Source of the DNA: Leptolyngbya sp. 'hensonii'
GTDB taxonomy: Bacteria; Cyanobacteriota; Cyanobacteriia; GCF-001939115
NCBI RefSeq assembly: GCF_001939115.1
Contig: NZ_MQTZ01000062.1
Location: 1-32,172 of the forward strand
Direction of reading: 5' to 3'
DNA length: 32,172 nt
The position numbers and the translations under genes are program-made. Below, one piece after another: positions 24,971 through 30,689 of the stretch (its first letter is position 1; each line of letters starts with the position of its first letter). A model generated the notes under the pieces. The model was given only the letters and a program-made list of their open reading frames with translations. It was not told the origin of the DNA and did no database searches.

Positions 24971-26888
24971 TGTCACCACCTCCCTGCTTCAAAACCTGTA
25001 CGTCATTTATGGCAAACACGCTATTTCTACCGGTCTGCTGATTTCGGACCTTCACCCGTTTCCGGTCTCGACTGAGGGAGATGATCAGGCTGTCTCCGGT
25101 CAATTCATGGAAGAGAGCATCTGGAAGCTGATTCAAAGGAATTTGTGGAAGCTCTTTGAGGGATGGCCGCAACTCCTTCCAGGGCAACTTGTCAGAGCCG
25201 CTCCTAATCCAGCTCCCACCCCCACAAATGGTCACCAGGTCACCGACACCAGGGGGGTGATTTTGGGATGGATCACCTTTTTTTTGACTCTGGGTAAGGG
25301 TTTGACCCAAAAGGTGATCCGCCTCCTGTGTCGGATCACCTTCTTTTTTGGGGGGTGGATCACCTTTTTTTTGACTCTGGGTAAGGGTTTGACCCAAAAG
25401 GTGATCCGTGATCTCTCTTATTCCAGAAAGTTTTTTTTCATTAGCACTCTCACCGGGAGAGTGCCAATTATTATTTTGTTTAAAAAAGTGCGGATCACCT
25501 GGATCACCTTTTTTAAAAACCTCTAAAACTCTCTCTGAGTCTTCTTTTAAAGGGTGATCCAAAAGGTGATCCGATGTATAGAGTGGATCACCTTTTTTAG
25601 GGACGAAGTATAGATAAGCCCGTTGATTCTTTGCAGTTTTAGTGACCTTTCGTTGAATCAAACCTTTGCTCCATAACTCACTCAGGAGTTTTCTGGCTTT
25701 CCCCCTGGAGATATTGAGGAACTCTGACACCTCGATCGCGGCATAGGCTGTCCCAATGCGATCGCCCTCCGATAGCCAGAGCTGAATTTTCTTCTCTTGG
25801 GTCAGATCCTGTTCCTGCTCTCCCCCTTCCTCACCCAAATAGGTAAAGCTGAGGTCTTCCTCATGGAACTTGAAGTTATAGCGACCTGGGGGGCGACCCA
25901 GACGCATCTTTTGCACCCTGAGAACTCTCTCCTCTGGAGAATTGCCAACTGCCATGGCCCACACCTCAGACACGCTGTTATGGATAGCCCTGGTCCCTCT
26001 GGCATTCCCGCTGGCGTTGGAGTGGTGAATGATGATGACGGTGGTTCCCGTCCGGTTGGCCAGGTTGGTGAGCTGTAGGACGGGCCTTGCATACTCGGTA
26101 TCGTTCTCCGAGAAGATGGAATTACGGTTGATGGCGGTCAGGCTATCGATCACCAGCAGCTCTGGCTGATCTCGTTTGATTGTGGCCTCCAATGGAGCCA
26201 TGGCTTCAATCTGCCAGTCTTCCAAGATTCCCAGGTTTGGGTGTTCACCGATGCCACGCACATCCAGCCGCTCTCCGAGGATGACGCCCGGTTCGTCTAC
26301 CTGCACCATCAACACCCCCCCCTGCTGTACCTGGTAGCCCTGCCAGGGCTGACCAGTGAGGACGCTCTCTACAATTTGGTAGGTAAATAGGCTTTTCCCC
26401 ACCCCGCCGTCGGCGTGCAGGAGCAGTACAGACCCCTTGGGAATCCAGCCATGGATCAGCCAGTTTACACCAGCGCTATACTTTTCCTTCAGCTCCTTCG
26501 GCGTCAGCGGCATGACGGGGGCCTGCTTGGCTAGGGCCTTGTTGTAGGCATCCATCAGTTGCCTGGGGGTGCGATGAAATTTTCGGGCCAGGGCCTGAAT
26601 CTTCCATTCCCTCAACCCGGGGTCAGAGATGGCTTCCAGGGCTTCCACCTGTCGGACCACACTGTTGAACTCTACCTGGTCAAGGTCCAGCCCCAGCGTA
26701 GTGGCAGCGACCCGCTCTGCCTCTTGCTTCACCAGGTCAAAGCCAACCCCATAGGTTTTGGCGATCTGGCCCAGACGGAAGGAGGAAAAGAGGGGATTTT
26801 TGAGTACCTCGATCAGCTCTGCTTCCAGGCGGTTGTCTGCTTCCCGCTGCAGCCAGTCGAGTTTTTCATCTGCAATTTTGTCATTCAT
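24957..26888 (-). CDS. RepA-like hexameric ATPase/helicase with repeat-rich linker
   Basis: A 643-residue protein. Residues 1-130 are helical and lack a recognised family. Residues 140-350 are a RecA-type P-loop domain of the RepA/DnaB-like group: Walker A ADGGVGKS (159-166), Walker B LLVIDS (244-249), the His-containing strand VIIIHHS (284-290) and an NARGTRAI motif. Residues about 365-415 form a winged helix (EVSEFLNISRGKARKLLSELWSKGLIQRK). Residues 430-545 are a low-complexity linker of KKGDP and DHLLGQTLTQSQ repeats. A C-terminal SH3-like module follows (GVGDLVTICGGGS ... VKVRNQQTGRNSVFAINDV). The start at 26888 has GGAAA in front; an in-frame ATG at 26939 has none and would read through a terminator hairpin. 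Replication initiation or helicase loading for the element is the likely role. Confidence 0.85.
   Translation of the reverse strand: MNDKIADEKLDWLQREADNRLEAELIEVLKNPLFSSFRLGQIAKTYGVGFDLVKQEAERVAATTLGLDLDQVEFNSVVRQVEALEAISDPGLREWKIQALARKFHRTPRQLMDAYNKALAKQAPVMPLTPKELKEKYSAGVNWLIHGWIPKGSVLLLHADGGVGKSLFTYQIVESVLTGQPWQGYQVQQGGVLMVQVDEPGVILGERLDVRGIGEHPNLGILEDWQIEAMAPLEATIKRDQPELLVIDSLTAINRNSIFSENDTEYARPVLQLTNLANRTGTTVIIIHHSNASGNARGTRAIHNSVSEVWAMAVGNSPEERVLRVQKMRLGRPPGRYNFKFHEEDLSFTYLGEEGGEQEQDLTQEKKIQLWLSEGDRIGTAYAAIEVSEFLNISRGKARKLLSELWSKGLIQRKVTKTAKNQRAYLYFVPKKGDPLYTSDHLLDHPLKEDSERVLEVFKKGDPGDPHFFKQNNNWHSPGESANEKKLSGIREITDHLLGQTLTQSQKKGDPPPKKEGDPTQEADHLLGQTLTQSQKKGDPSQNHPPGVGDLVTICGGGSWIRSGSDKLPWKELRPSLKELPQIPLNQLPDALFHELTGDSLIISLSRDRKRVKVRNQQTGRNSVFAINDVQVLKQGGGDNAHG
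25269..25592. repeat. Cluster of ten GGATCACC/GGTGATCC palindromic half-sites, with a 53-bp direct repeat
   Basis: GGATCACC occurs at 25270, 25333, 25357, 25492, 25501 and 25585, and its complement GGTGATCC at 25313, 25400, 25553 and 25565. Most are followed by T runs or preceded by A runs. The segment 25269-25321 is repeated exactly at 25356-25408; each copy is a hairpin with the half-sites as its arms. All lie in the linker of the ATPase gene and keep its frame: read on the minus strand, one orientation gives KGDP and the other DHL. Confidence 0.92.
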
Positions 26889-26900
26889 AGCATTTCCATG

Positions 26901-26934
26901 AAAAAAAAAAGAGCCGTGCGATCGTGCAGGGCTC
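26901..26934 (-). terminator. Intrinsic terminator/attenuator directly before the ATPase gene
   Basis: On the minus strand a GAGCC/GGCTC stem (26911-26934), extended by TGC/GCA past one mismatch, is followed at once by ten T's (26901-26910). The ATPase ATG lies only 12 nt further on. No room remains for a promoter between the terminator and the gene, so the ATPase message must read through it, which suggests attenuation or antitermination. Confidence 0.75.
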
Positions 26935-26959
26935 CACATCTTGGAAGAAAACAGTCATA

Positions 26960-27211
26960 TCAAGCTTTCCAGGCATTGCGCCGTTTGATGGAGGTTTGCA
27001 ACGCCTTCAGACTGCTGAGAGTGGTCTGAAGGCGTTGCCCATCAGCACAGCCAGGATAGAGGCTATTCATCAAGGTGAGCAGGACCGTCGTGGTCACTAG
27101 GTTGGCTGAGAGGATGGCCGTGATCTGGTTCTGCAGGGCCTGGGAATTCTGCTCCAACCTTCTAATGTCCTGTTCAAGCTGTTTCAGTAGTTCGATTTCT
27201 GTTTCACTCAT
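26960..27211 (-). CDS. Small coiled-coil protein, function unknown
   Basis: An 83-residue protein that I do not recognise. Residues 1-34 form an acidic, Gln/Leu-rich heptad region (EIELLKQLEQDIRRLEQNSQ), followed by a hydrophobic stretch ILSANLVTTTVLLTLMNSLY (33-52) that could be a membrane segment or the core of a helical bundle, and a basic C-terminus (SIKRRNAWKA). It is the first gene after the terminator at 27253-27291 and 71 bp upstream of the ATPase start. A weak AAGG precedes the ATG. Confidence 0.65.
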   Translation of the reverse strand: MSETEIELLKQLEQDIRRLEQNSQALQNQITAILSANLVTTTVLLTLMNSLYPGCADGQRLQTTLSSLKALQTSIKRRNAWKA

Positions 27212-27252
27212 AGCCTTGATATAGTTAGTAAACTTGTTCCATCGGCATGTCT

Positions 27253-27291
27253 AAAAAGCCCGCCTGCTTTGGGTCAGCAGACGGGCTTTTT
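27253..27291 (-). terminator. Strong bidirectional intrinsic terminator
   Basis: AAAAAGCCCG-C-CTGCT (27253-27268) pairs with AGCAG-A-CGGGCTTTTT (27276-27291), about 15 bp with one mismatch and a 7-nt loop, flanked by A's and T's so that it works on both strands. It begins at the stop codon of the 85-residue gene and ends the upstream three-gene unit. Confidence 0.88.
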
Positions 27292-27548
27292 CATTTGGAT
27301 TCCCCGACTGCAAACTCGCACAGCCAGAGACAGATCACCTTTTTGACTTCTGGTTCCCGGTGTTTGCGCTCCCGGAGTGGGTAGCGAGACAGGAAGTGCT
27401 CCAAATAGCTCTCTGTGCTGAGCATTAGCCCCAGAGCATCTGGGACAGAGAGATTGAATTCTGTGGCCCATTTGTCGTCAGCCCGATAGCCCAGGAAGGC
27501 TTTCAGAGAGCGCAGGTAGGACTTGATTTTGTACTCAGGGAGGTTCAT
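27291..27548 (-). CDS. Hypothetical protein of the element
   Basis: An 85-residue soluble protein, mostly helical by composition (YKIKSYLRSLKAFLGYRADDKWATEF), with no motif that I recognise. The start overlaps the previous stop (ATGA) and has GAGG 6 nt upstream, so it is a real, coupled gene. It is the last gene of the three-gene unit starting at 28116 and stops inside the terminator. Confidence 0.7.
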   Translation of the reverse strand: MNLPEYKIKSYLRSLKAFLGYRADDKWATEFNLSVPDALGLMLSTESYLEHFLSRYPLRERKHREPEVKKVICLWLCEFAVGESK

Positions 27549-27883
27549 GGTTGACCTCTATCGTATTCATTCCCATCCAGCAGAGAGAGCTGTTTCAAAT
27601 CTGTGGTGGACACGCCACGAAACCAGGCTGTTCTGAGGGGAAATCCACTCCGGATATACGTAACCACGGCCTGGAAGCTTTCGCATTCAGGCCAGGTCGA
27701 GTACATCATTTTGGCTAGCTGTTGCACCTGTTCCTCGGTCAGCTCTGCCCCATTAACCAGGTAGCAAAGGGGTGCTTCTTTGCCCCTGGGGCGTATTGGC
27801 ATGATGAATAGCAGGGGGACCAGGCCAGAAGGAAAGATTGTGGCAAAGGGATTGTCTTCACACAGATGTCCAAATGTGGTCAT
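27545..27883 (-). CDS. Hypothetical protein of the element
   Basis: A 112-residue protein without a recognised family. The N-terminal 30 residues are hydrophobic and Pro-rich (FATIFPSGLVPLLFIMPIRP); the remainder is mixed (ELTEEQVQQLAKMMYSTWPECESFQAVVTYI). Both ends overlap neighbours by 4 bp (ATGA), and GGAGG precedes the start, so translational coupling is clear. No function can be given. Confidence 0.7.
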   Translation of the reverse strand: MTTFGHLCEDNPFATIFPSGLVPLLFIMPIRPRGKEAPLCYLVNGAELTEEQVQQLAKMMYSTWPECESFQAVVTYIRSGFPLRTAWFRGVSTTDLKQLSLLDGNEYDRGQP

Positions 27884-28116
27884 GCCGCCTCCTGGTCTTG
27901 AAATTGAGACAGCAGCTCAACCTCCAGGTCAATGAAACCCTTCTCCCACGCAAGGATAGAAAGATTCCTCAGGCGATTCTCTGCAACGGTCCTGGGAATA
28001 GGGGGTAACGTCACTTTTGCCCCCAGATGAAAGAACACGGCCTGGTCATCCTCGGTGAGATTGTCCAGACGATAAAACGACCCCTTTGGGGTCTGAAAAA
28101 GGTCTCCAATCTGCAT
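27880..28116 (-). CDS. Hypothetical protein, first gene of the repressed unit
   Basis: A 78-residue protein with a compact N-terminal domain (MQIGDLFQTPKGSFYRLDNLTEDDQAVFFHLGAKVTLPP split by charged turns) and a helical C-terminus. It has no recognised family. GAGAGG lies 7 nt before the ATG. It is transcribed away from the XRE repressor gene across an operator region, so it is probably the first gene of the unit silenced by that repressor. Confidence 0.7.
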   Translation of the reverse strand: MQIGDLFQTPKGSFYRLDNLTEDDQAVFFHLGAKVTLPPIPRTVAENRLRNLSILAWEKGFIDLEVELLSQFQDQEAA

Positions 28117-28139
28117 GTCATATACCTCTCAAATGGTCT

Positions 28140-28160
28140 CCACAGGTTCTTCCCCTGTGG
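28140..28160. promoter_or_regulatory. Inverted repeat in the leader of the minus-strand unit
   Basis: CCACAGG (28140-28146) and CCTGTGG (28154-28160) form a perfect 7-bp inverted repeat 24 bp upstream of the 78-residue gene. It is either an operator or a leader hairpin close to the ribosome-binding site. Confidence 0.4.
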
Positions 28161-28225
28161 GTGAGAAACTGTTTAAGCAAAGGCGGGTGTAGTTCCCCAA
28201 CTCCGACCCCGCCCCTGCTGTCCAC

Positions 28226-28296
28226 CTCGTAAAACGGTAAGCGTTAGCAATTCAACCCTACCGTAAATCGTTTTACGAGTAAAATGATTTACGGTA
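28226..28296. promoter_or_regulatory. Divergent operator region with nested inverted repeats
   Basis: CTCGTAAAACG (28226-28236) is the exact inverse of CGTTTTACGAG (28269-28279), and TACCGTAAAT (28259-28268) that of ATTTACGGTA (28287-28296). A further ACGGTAA lies at 28234-28240. The shared core is a CGTAAA-type half-site. The sites sit between, and partly over, the starts of the XRE gene and the opposite unit, the usual arrangement for a lysogeny-type repressor switch. TAAAAT at 28280-28285 may be a -10 box for the XRE gene. Confidence 0.7.
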
Positions 28297-28529
28297 AAAT
28301 GAAAGATGACATACCCCATGAATCTCAACTCGTGAAACTCAGAGAAAAAGCTGGCTTAACTCAAGAGGCTCTCGCCCAAGCACTGGCAGTAACCGATCAC
28401 ACGGTTAGAAACTGGGAAAAGGGAAGAGCTGAACCGAGATTGACTATCAGGCAAGTGAAAACGCTGTGCCGGATTCTTCAATGCTCGTTAGAAGATTTGC
28501 CGGATGACTTTGGTCCTGTTGAGAGCTGA
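28284..28529 (+). CDS. XRE-family transcriptional repressor
   Basis: An 81-residue protein consisting almost only of a Cro/CI-type helix-turn-helix (LVKLREKAGLTQEALAQALA, then VTDHTVRNWEKGRAEP). Recognition helix residues lie in DHTVRNWE. It is expected to bind the CGTAAA-type repeats immediately upstream, repressing its own gene and the divergent minus-strand unit. The first ATG (28284) has only ACGAG nearby, and one operator half-site falls in codons 2-5; the ATG at 28299 (MKDDIPHES) is an equally good start. Very short for a CI repressor, it has no dimerisation or cleavage domain. Confidence 0.88.
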   Translation: MIYGKMKDDIPHESQLVKLREKAGLTQEALAQALAVTDHTVRNWEKGRAEPRLTIRQVKTLCRILQCSLEDLPDDFGPVES

Positions 28530-28602
28530 CCAAATTAAAAACCAGGGTCCTGGCTGTCCACGTCAAAACCCTGGCTACTCACAATCAAGGAGCAACCTAA
28601 TT

Positions 28603-28632
28603 ATGACCGACGAACGCGGCAGCGGGCGATAG
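28603..28632 (+). CDS. Nine-codon leader ORF upstream of hicB
   Basis: ATG (28603) to TAG encodes MTDERGSGR. AAGGAG (28587-28592) lies 10 nt upstream, a better ribosome-binding site than that of hicB. The 20-nt initiation region is almost the same as that of hicB, 113 bp downstream. It is either a regulatory leader peptide or the remnant of a duplicated hicB start; no proof of translation exists. Confidence 0.4.
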   Translation: MTDERGSGR

Positions 28633-28715
28633 CTGCACAATAGAACCAGGGGAGTGACCCTATCACCCCCCCGGTCATGCCCACAGTTACCTTCACTAAC
28701 CGGAGCACCCTCATT

Positions 28716-28928
28716 ATGACCAAGATGAAAGCCTTTACCGTCGCGATCCATCGGGAAGAGGATCAGTATGTGGCTGAATGTCTCGAAGTCGGTACAGTAG
28801 ACCAGGGCGAAACTATAGAACAGGCCCTGGAGAATCTGAAAGAAGCTACCCGGCTCTACTTGGAAGCAACGAGCCAGACAGACTTTACCCCTCGGTTTGT
28901 GACCAGCATTGAGGTGGAATGTGCCTAA
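28716..28928 (+). CDS. hicB: HicB-family antitoxin
   Basis: A 70-residue protein with the partial RNase H-like fold of HicB: FTVAIHREEDQYVAECLEVGTVDQGETIEQAL is the family signature, followed by the ENLKEATRLYLEA helix. It should neutralise the HicA mRNA interferase encoded downstream. An earlier in-frame ATG (28677) lacks a ribosome-binding site, while the ATG at 28716 has GGAG 10 nt in front. It is a short form without a C-terminal HTH/RHH domain, so autoregulation may need another protein. It overlaps hicA by 8 bp (antitoxin first). Confidence 0.9.
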   Translation: MTKMKAFTVAIHREEDQYVAECLEVGTVDQGETIEQALENLKEATRLYLEATSQTDFTPRFVTSIEVECA

Positions 28929-29166
28929 GCTACCTCGGATTTCTGGTTCTGAAGCTGTGAAAGCACTGGGCCGGATGGGGTTCTATTTAGACCGTCAAAC
29001 TGGGAGCCACGCTGTGCTAAAGAAGCCTCTGGTCAATGAATCAGAGGAGCCATGTGGGGAAGTTGTTTGTGTCGTTCCCTTGCATCGGGAGCTAAAAACC
29101 GGAACTCTAGCCGGAGTGCTCAAACAGGCCCAAGTCAACCCCGAGGAATTTATCTCGAATCTCTAA
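28921..29166 (+). CDS. hicA: HicA-family toxin (mRNA interferase)
   Basis: An 81-residue dsRBD-like toxin that cleaves mRNA. The catalytic His30 lies in TGSHAVLKK; the block VVCVVPLHRELKTGTLAGVLKQAQV matches the conserved P(L/M)H ... GTL ... IL(K/R)QA end of HicA. GTG at 28921 is the likely start (GAGG 6 nt upstream, 8-bp overlap with hicB). The insertion PLVNESEEPCGE between the His strand and the next is longer than in short HicA proteins. With hicB it forms a stabilisation module for the element. Confidence 0.9.
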   Translation: MPKLPRISGSEAVKALGRMGFYLDRQTGSHAVLKKPLVNESEEPCGEVVCVVPLHRELKTGTLAGVLKQAQVNPEEFISNL

Positions 29167-29231
29167 AGTTCAAACTCACAACCACACGGGAGTCATCACT
29201 GACTCCCTTTCTTGCTTTTGAGGAAAACCTG

Positions 29232-29729
29232 ATGAACGATTTACTTTCGACGGCAGAAGTTGCCGATCGCCTGGGAGTGAAACCTGGAACAGTCCGCTCC
29301 TGGTTCCATCGCTATCCCGAACTCTTCCAGGAGGGAACCCATTACGTCAACGACAAAGGCAACAAGCTCTGGACCGGTGCAGGATTCAACCTGTTTCAGG
29401 TCCGTGCAACGCAAGATGTAACGCAGGGTGCAACGGGTAGCGTTGCGCCTTCCGTTGCAGACCCGATCGATCAGCAGCTCCAGCCGGTGGCAGATGCGAT
29501 CGCCCTGGCCGCGATCGAACAGCGGTTGCCGGGACTGGTGCAGGGCAGTATCCATCGCATCCTGAACAATCCCACGGACCTGGACAGTCAGAAGCTGGCA
29601 TCGATGCTGGATCGACTGGGCCAGAGCCTGGGCCTGTTGCAGATGAGTAAGGCCCTGGCCAATGGCCTGAGCATTGCAGTTGCAGCAAGTGTGAAACAAC
29701 TGGAGGGCATCCCCGATGGAAGGCAATGA
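29232..29729 (+). CDS. HTH DNA-binding protein with helical C-terminus
   Basis: A 165-residue protein starting at an ATG with GAGGAAA upstream. Residues 1-50 form a MerR/excisionase-type HTH (LLSTAEVADRLGVKPGTVRSW followed by a wing-like GTHYVNDKGNKLWTGAGF). Residues 70-160 are helical, Leu/Ala/Gln-rich and lack charged surfaces (SMLDRLGQSLGLLQMSKALA), possibly for multimerisation. It is the first gene of a five-gene run whose DNA is dense in TGCAAC/GTTGCA. It could be the regulator or DNA-organising protein of this module. The next gene starts inside it (29716). Confidence 0.75.
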   Translation: MNDLLSTAEVADRLGVKPGTVRSWFHRYPELFQEGTHYVNDKGNKLWTGAGFNLFQVRATQDVTQGATGSVAPSVADPIDQQLQPVADAIALAAIEQRLPGLVQGSIHRILNNPTDLDSQKLASMLDRLGQSLGLLQMSKALANGLSIAVAASVKQLEGIPDGRQ

Positions 29730-29886
29730 TAAGGCCCTGCTGGTGGGAGTGCTGGGAGCCTTGCTGGTGGTCTGGCAGTGGACAGGAACCCAGGCATTGA
29801 AACGGGATAACGATCGGCTTCAAGCCCAACTGTTGCAAGTGCAGTTGCAGTTGCAGAGTTTTCGGGAAGGGGTGCTCTCAAAATGA
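29716..29886 (+). CDS. Small single-pass membrane protein with coiled coil
   Basis: A 56-residue protein, ATG at 29716 to TGA at 29886, overlapping the upstream stop by 14 bp. It has a hydrophobic segment ALLVGVLGALLVVWQW (7-22) and a Gln/Leu-rich heptad tail (NDRLQAQLLQVQLQLQSF), so it is anchored N-terminally with a coiled coil on one side. No family is recognised. The layout recalls small phage lysis or plasmid membrane proteins, but that is only analogy. It belongs to the same run as the next three genes. Confidence 0.7.
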   Translation: MEGNDKALLVGVLGALLVVWQWTGTQALKRDNDRLQAQLLQVQLQLQSFREGVLSK

Positions 29887-29967
29887 CACCCCTAACCGGA
29901 GCCAGAAGCCCACCAGTGACCAATGACCAATAACTAAATGACCAAAACCATATAAGGAGATTCATCC

Positions 29968-30408
29968 ATGGGATTCATGACCGCTCTATTTGGCAAGAAA
30001 ACCGCCGTTGCACCTGCAACCCACAGCCTGCCCGTTGCACCTGGGGGAGACCTGGACACTCTTCGGAGTGCGCCCCTGGTGCAACAACCCCGCTACTTCG
30101 ACAAGCCCCAGGCCGATGCCCTCCAGCAACTGGCCAGCGATCGCACCGCTGGAGCAAGGCAGACCGTCAGGGCCTACAACCACCTCACCCGGATTGAGGA
30201 GGCGGATACCCGTGTTCATCGCGCCCATCGTCGTTATCAGGGAGCCGTTGCAGACAACAAACTCACCCGCGATCGCGCCGATGCCCGGTTGCAACGCAAG
30301 GGGCAACAGTTGCGACCGGAGTATGAACGACTGCATCAGGGAGTGCAACGGGCAACTCAAAACGCTGACACCCGCATTGCTGAATTGCGTCGTCTGATGG
30401 GGGCCTGA
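29968..30408 (+). CDS. Hypothetical Arg-rich helical protein
   Basis: A 146-residue protein with a strong ribosome-binding site (AAGGAGA, 7 nt before the ATG). The N-terminal 40 residues are Ala/Pro-rich and unfolded (MGFMTALFGKKTAVAPATHS); residues 48-146 are a long Arg/Gln/Ala helix (AGARQTVRAYNHLTRIEEADTR continued by a similar charged stretch). No family is recognised. It could be a coiled-coil adaptor to the membrane proteins around it. The stop overlaps the next start by 1 bp (TGATG). Confidence 0.7.
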   Translation: MGFMTALFGKKTAVAPATHSLPVAPGGDLDTLRSAPLVQQPRYFDKPQADALQQLASDRTAGARQTVRAYNHLTRIEEADTRVHRAHRRYQGAVADNKLTRDRADARLQRKGQQLRPEYERLHQGVQRATQNADTRIAELRRLMGA

Positions 30409-30689
30409 TGACCAGAGCGATACACCTGACCGCCTATTTCCTGGTGGGGTGTATCGCCTCCACTATCCTGGCCTGGATGGGAGGCTTACACCCCGCTCTG
30501 ACCCGGTTTGCCGTTGCCATTTACCTCCTGGTGGGGATGGGCTGGCTGGCATTCCTGCTCTTTGATGATGCCCTACTCAAACCCTTCCGGCTCACCCTGC
30601 TGGAATACCGGGCGGTGTTGATTGCAACGATGGTGGCAACGCTGATTGGAATTGCTACGGGGGTGATGACATGTTTGCAGAGTATCTGA
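30408..30689 (+). CDS. Three-helix membrane protein, function unknown
   Basis: A 93-residue protein with three predicted transmembrane segments (about 5-25, 33-52 and 66-88) and the short polar loop FDDALLKPFRLTLLEYR between the second and third. No family is recognised. TGATG coupling to the preceding gene and a 19-bp overlap with the following gene show that the three are translated together. Confidence 0.75.
   Translation: MTRAIHLTAYFLVGCIASTILAWMGGLHPALTRFAVAIYLLVGMGWLAFLLFDDALLKPFRLTLLEYRAVLIATMVATLIGIATGVMTCLQSI

Noticed and set aside
24963-25526. Plus-strand 187-codon ORF opposite the ATPase gene
   Set aside because: It is an antisense shadow of the repeat-rich linker, and the minus-strand frame has P-loop motifs.
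25269-25592. CRISPR-like array formed by the GGATCACC repeats
   Set aside because: Spacing is irregular, copies are in both orientations, the repeat core is only 8 bp and all of it is coding. No cas gene is present.
26889-26939. Upstream ATG (26939) as the ATPase start
   Set aside because: It has no Shine-Dalgarno sequence, and the added residues are encoded by a terminator hairpin and its T run; ATG 26888 has GGAAA upstream.
26559-27029. Plus-strand 156-codon ORF across the ATPase start
   Set aside because: It spans the terminator and two minus-strand genes, and shows no motif or ribosome-binding site.
28543-28573. CCAGGGT ... ACCCTGG repeat as terminator of the XRE gene
   Set aside because: The stem is only 7 bp with a long loop and no T run, so I did not call it a terminator.
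29052-29231. N-terminal extension of the HTH gene overlapping hicA
   Set aside because: The first 60 codons are out-of-frame hicA sequence; the ATG at 29232 has GAGGAAA and starts a complete HTH domain.
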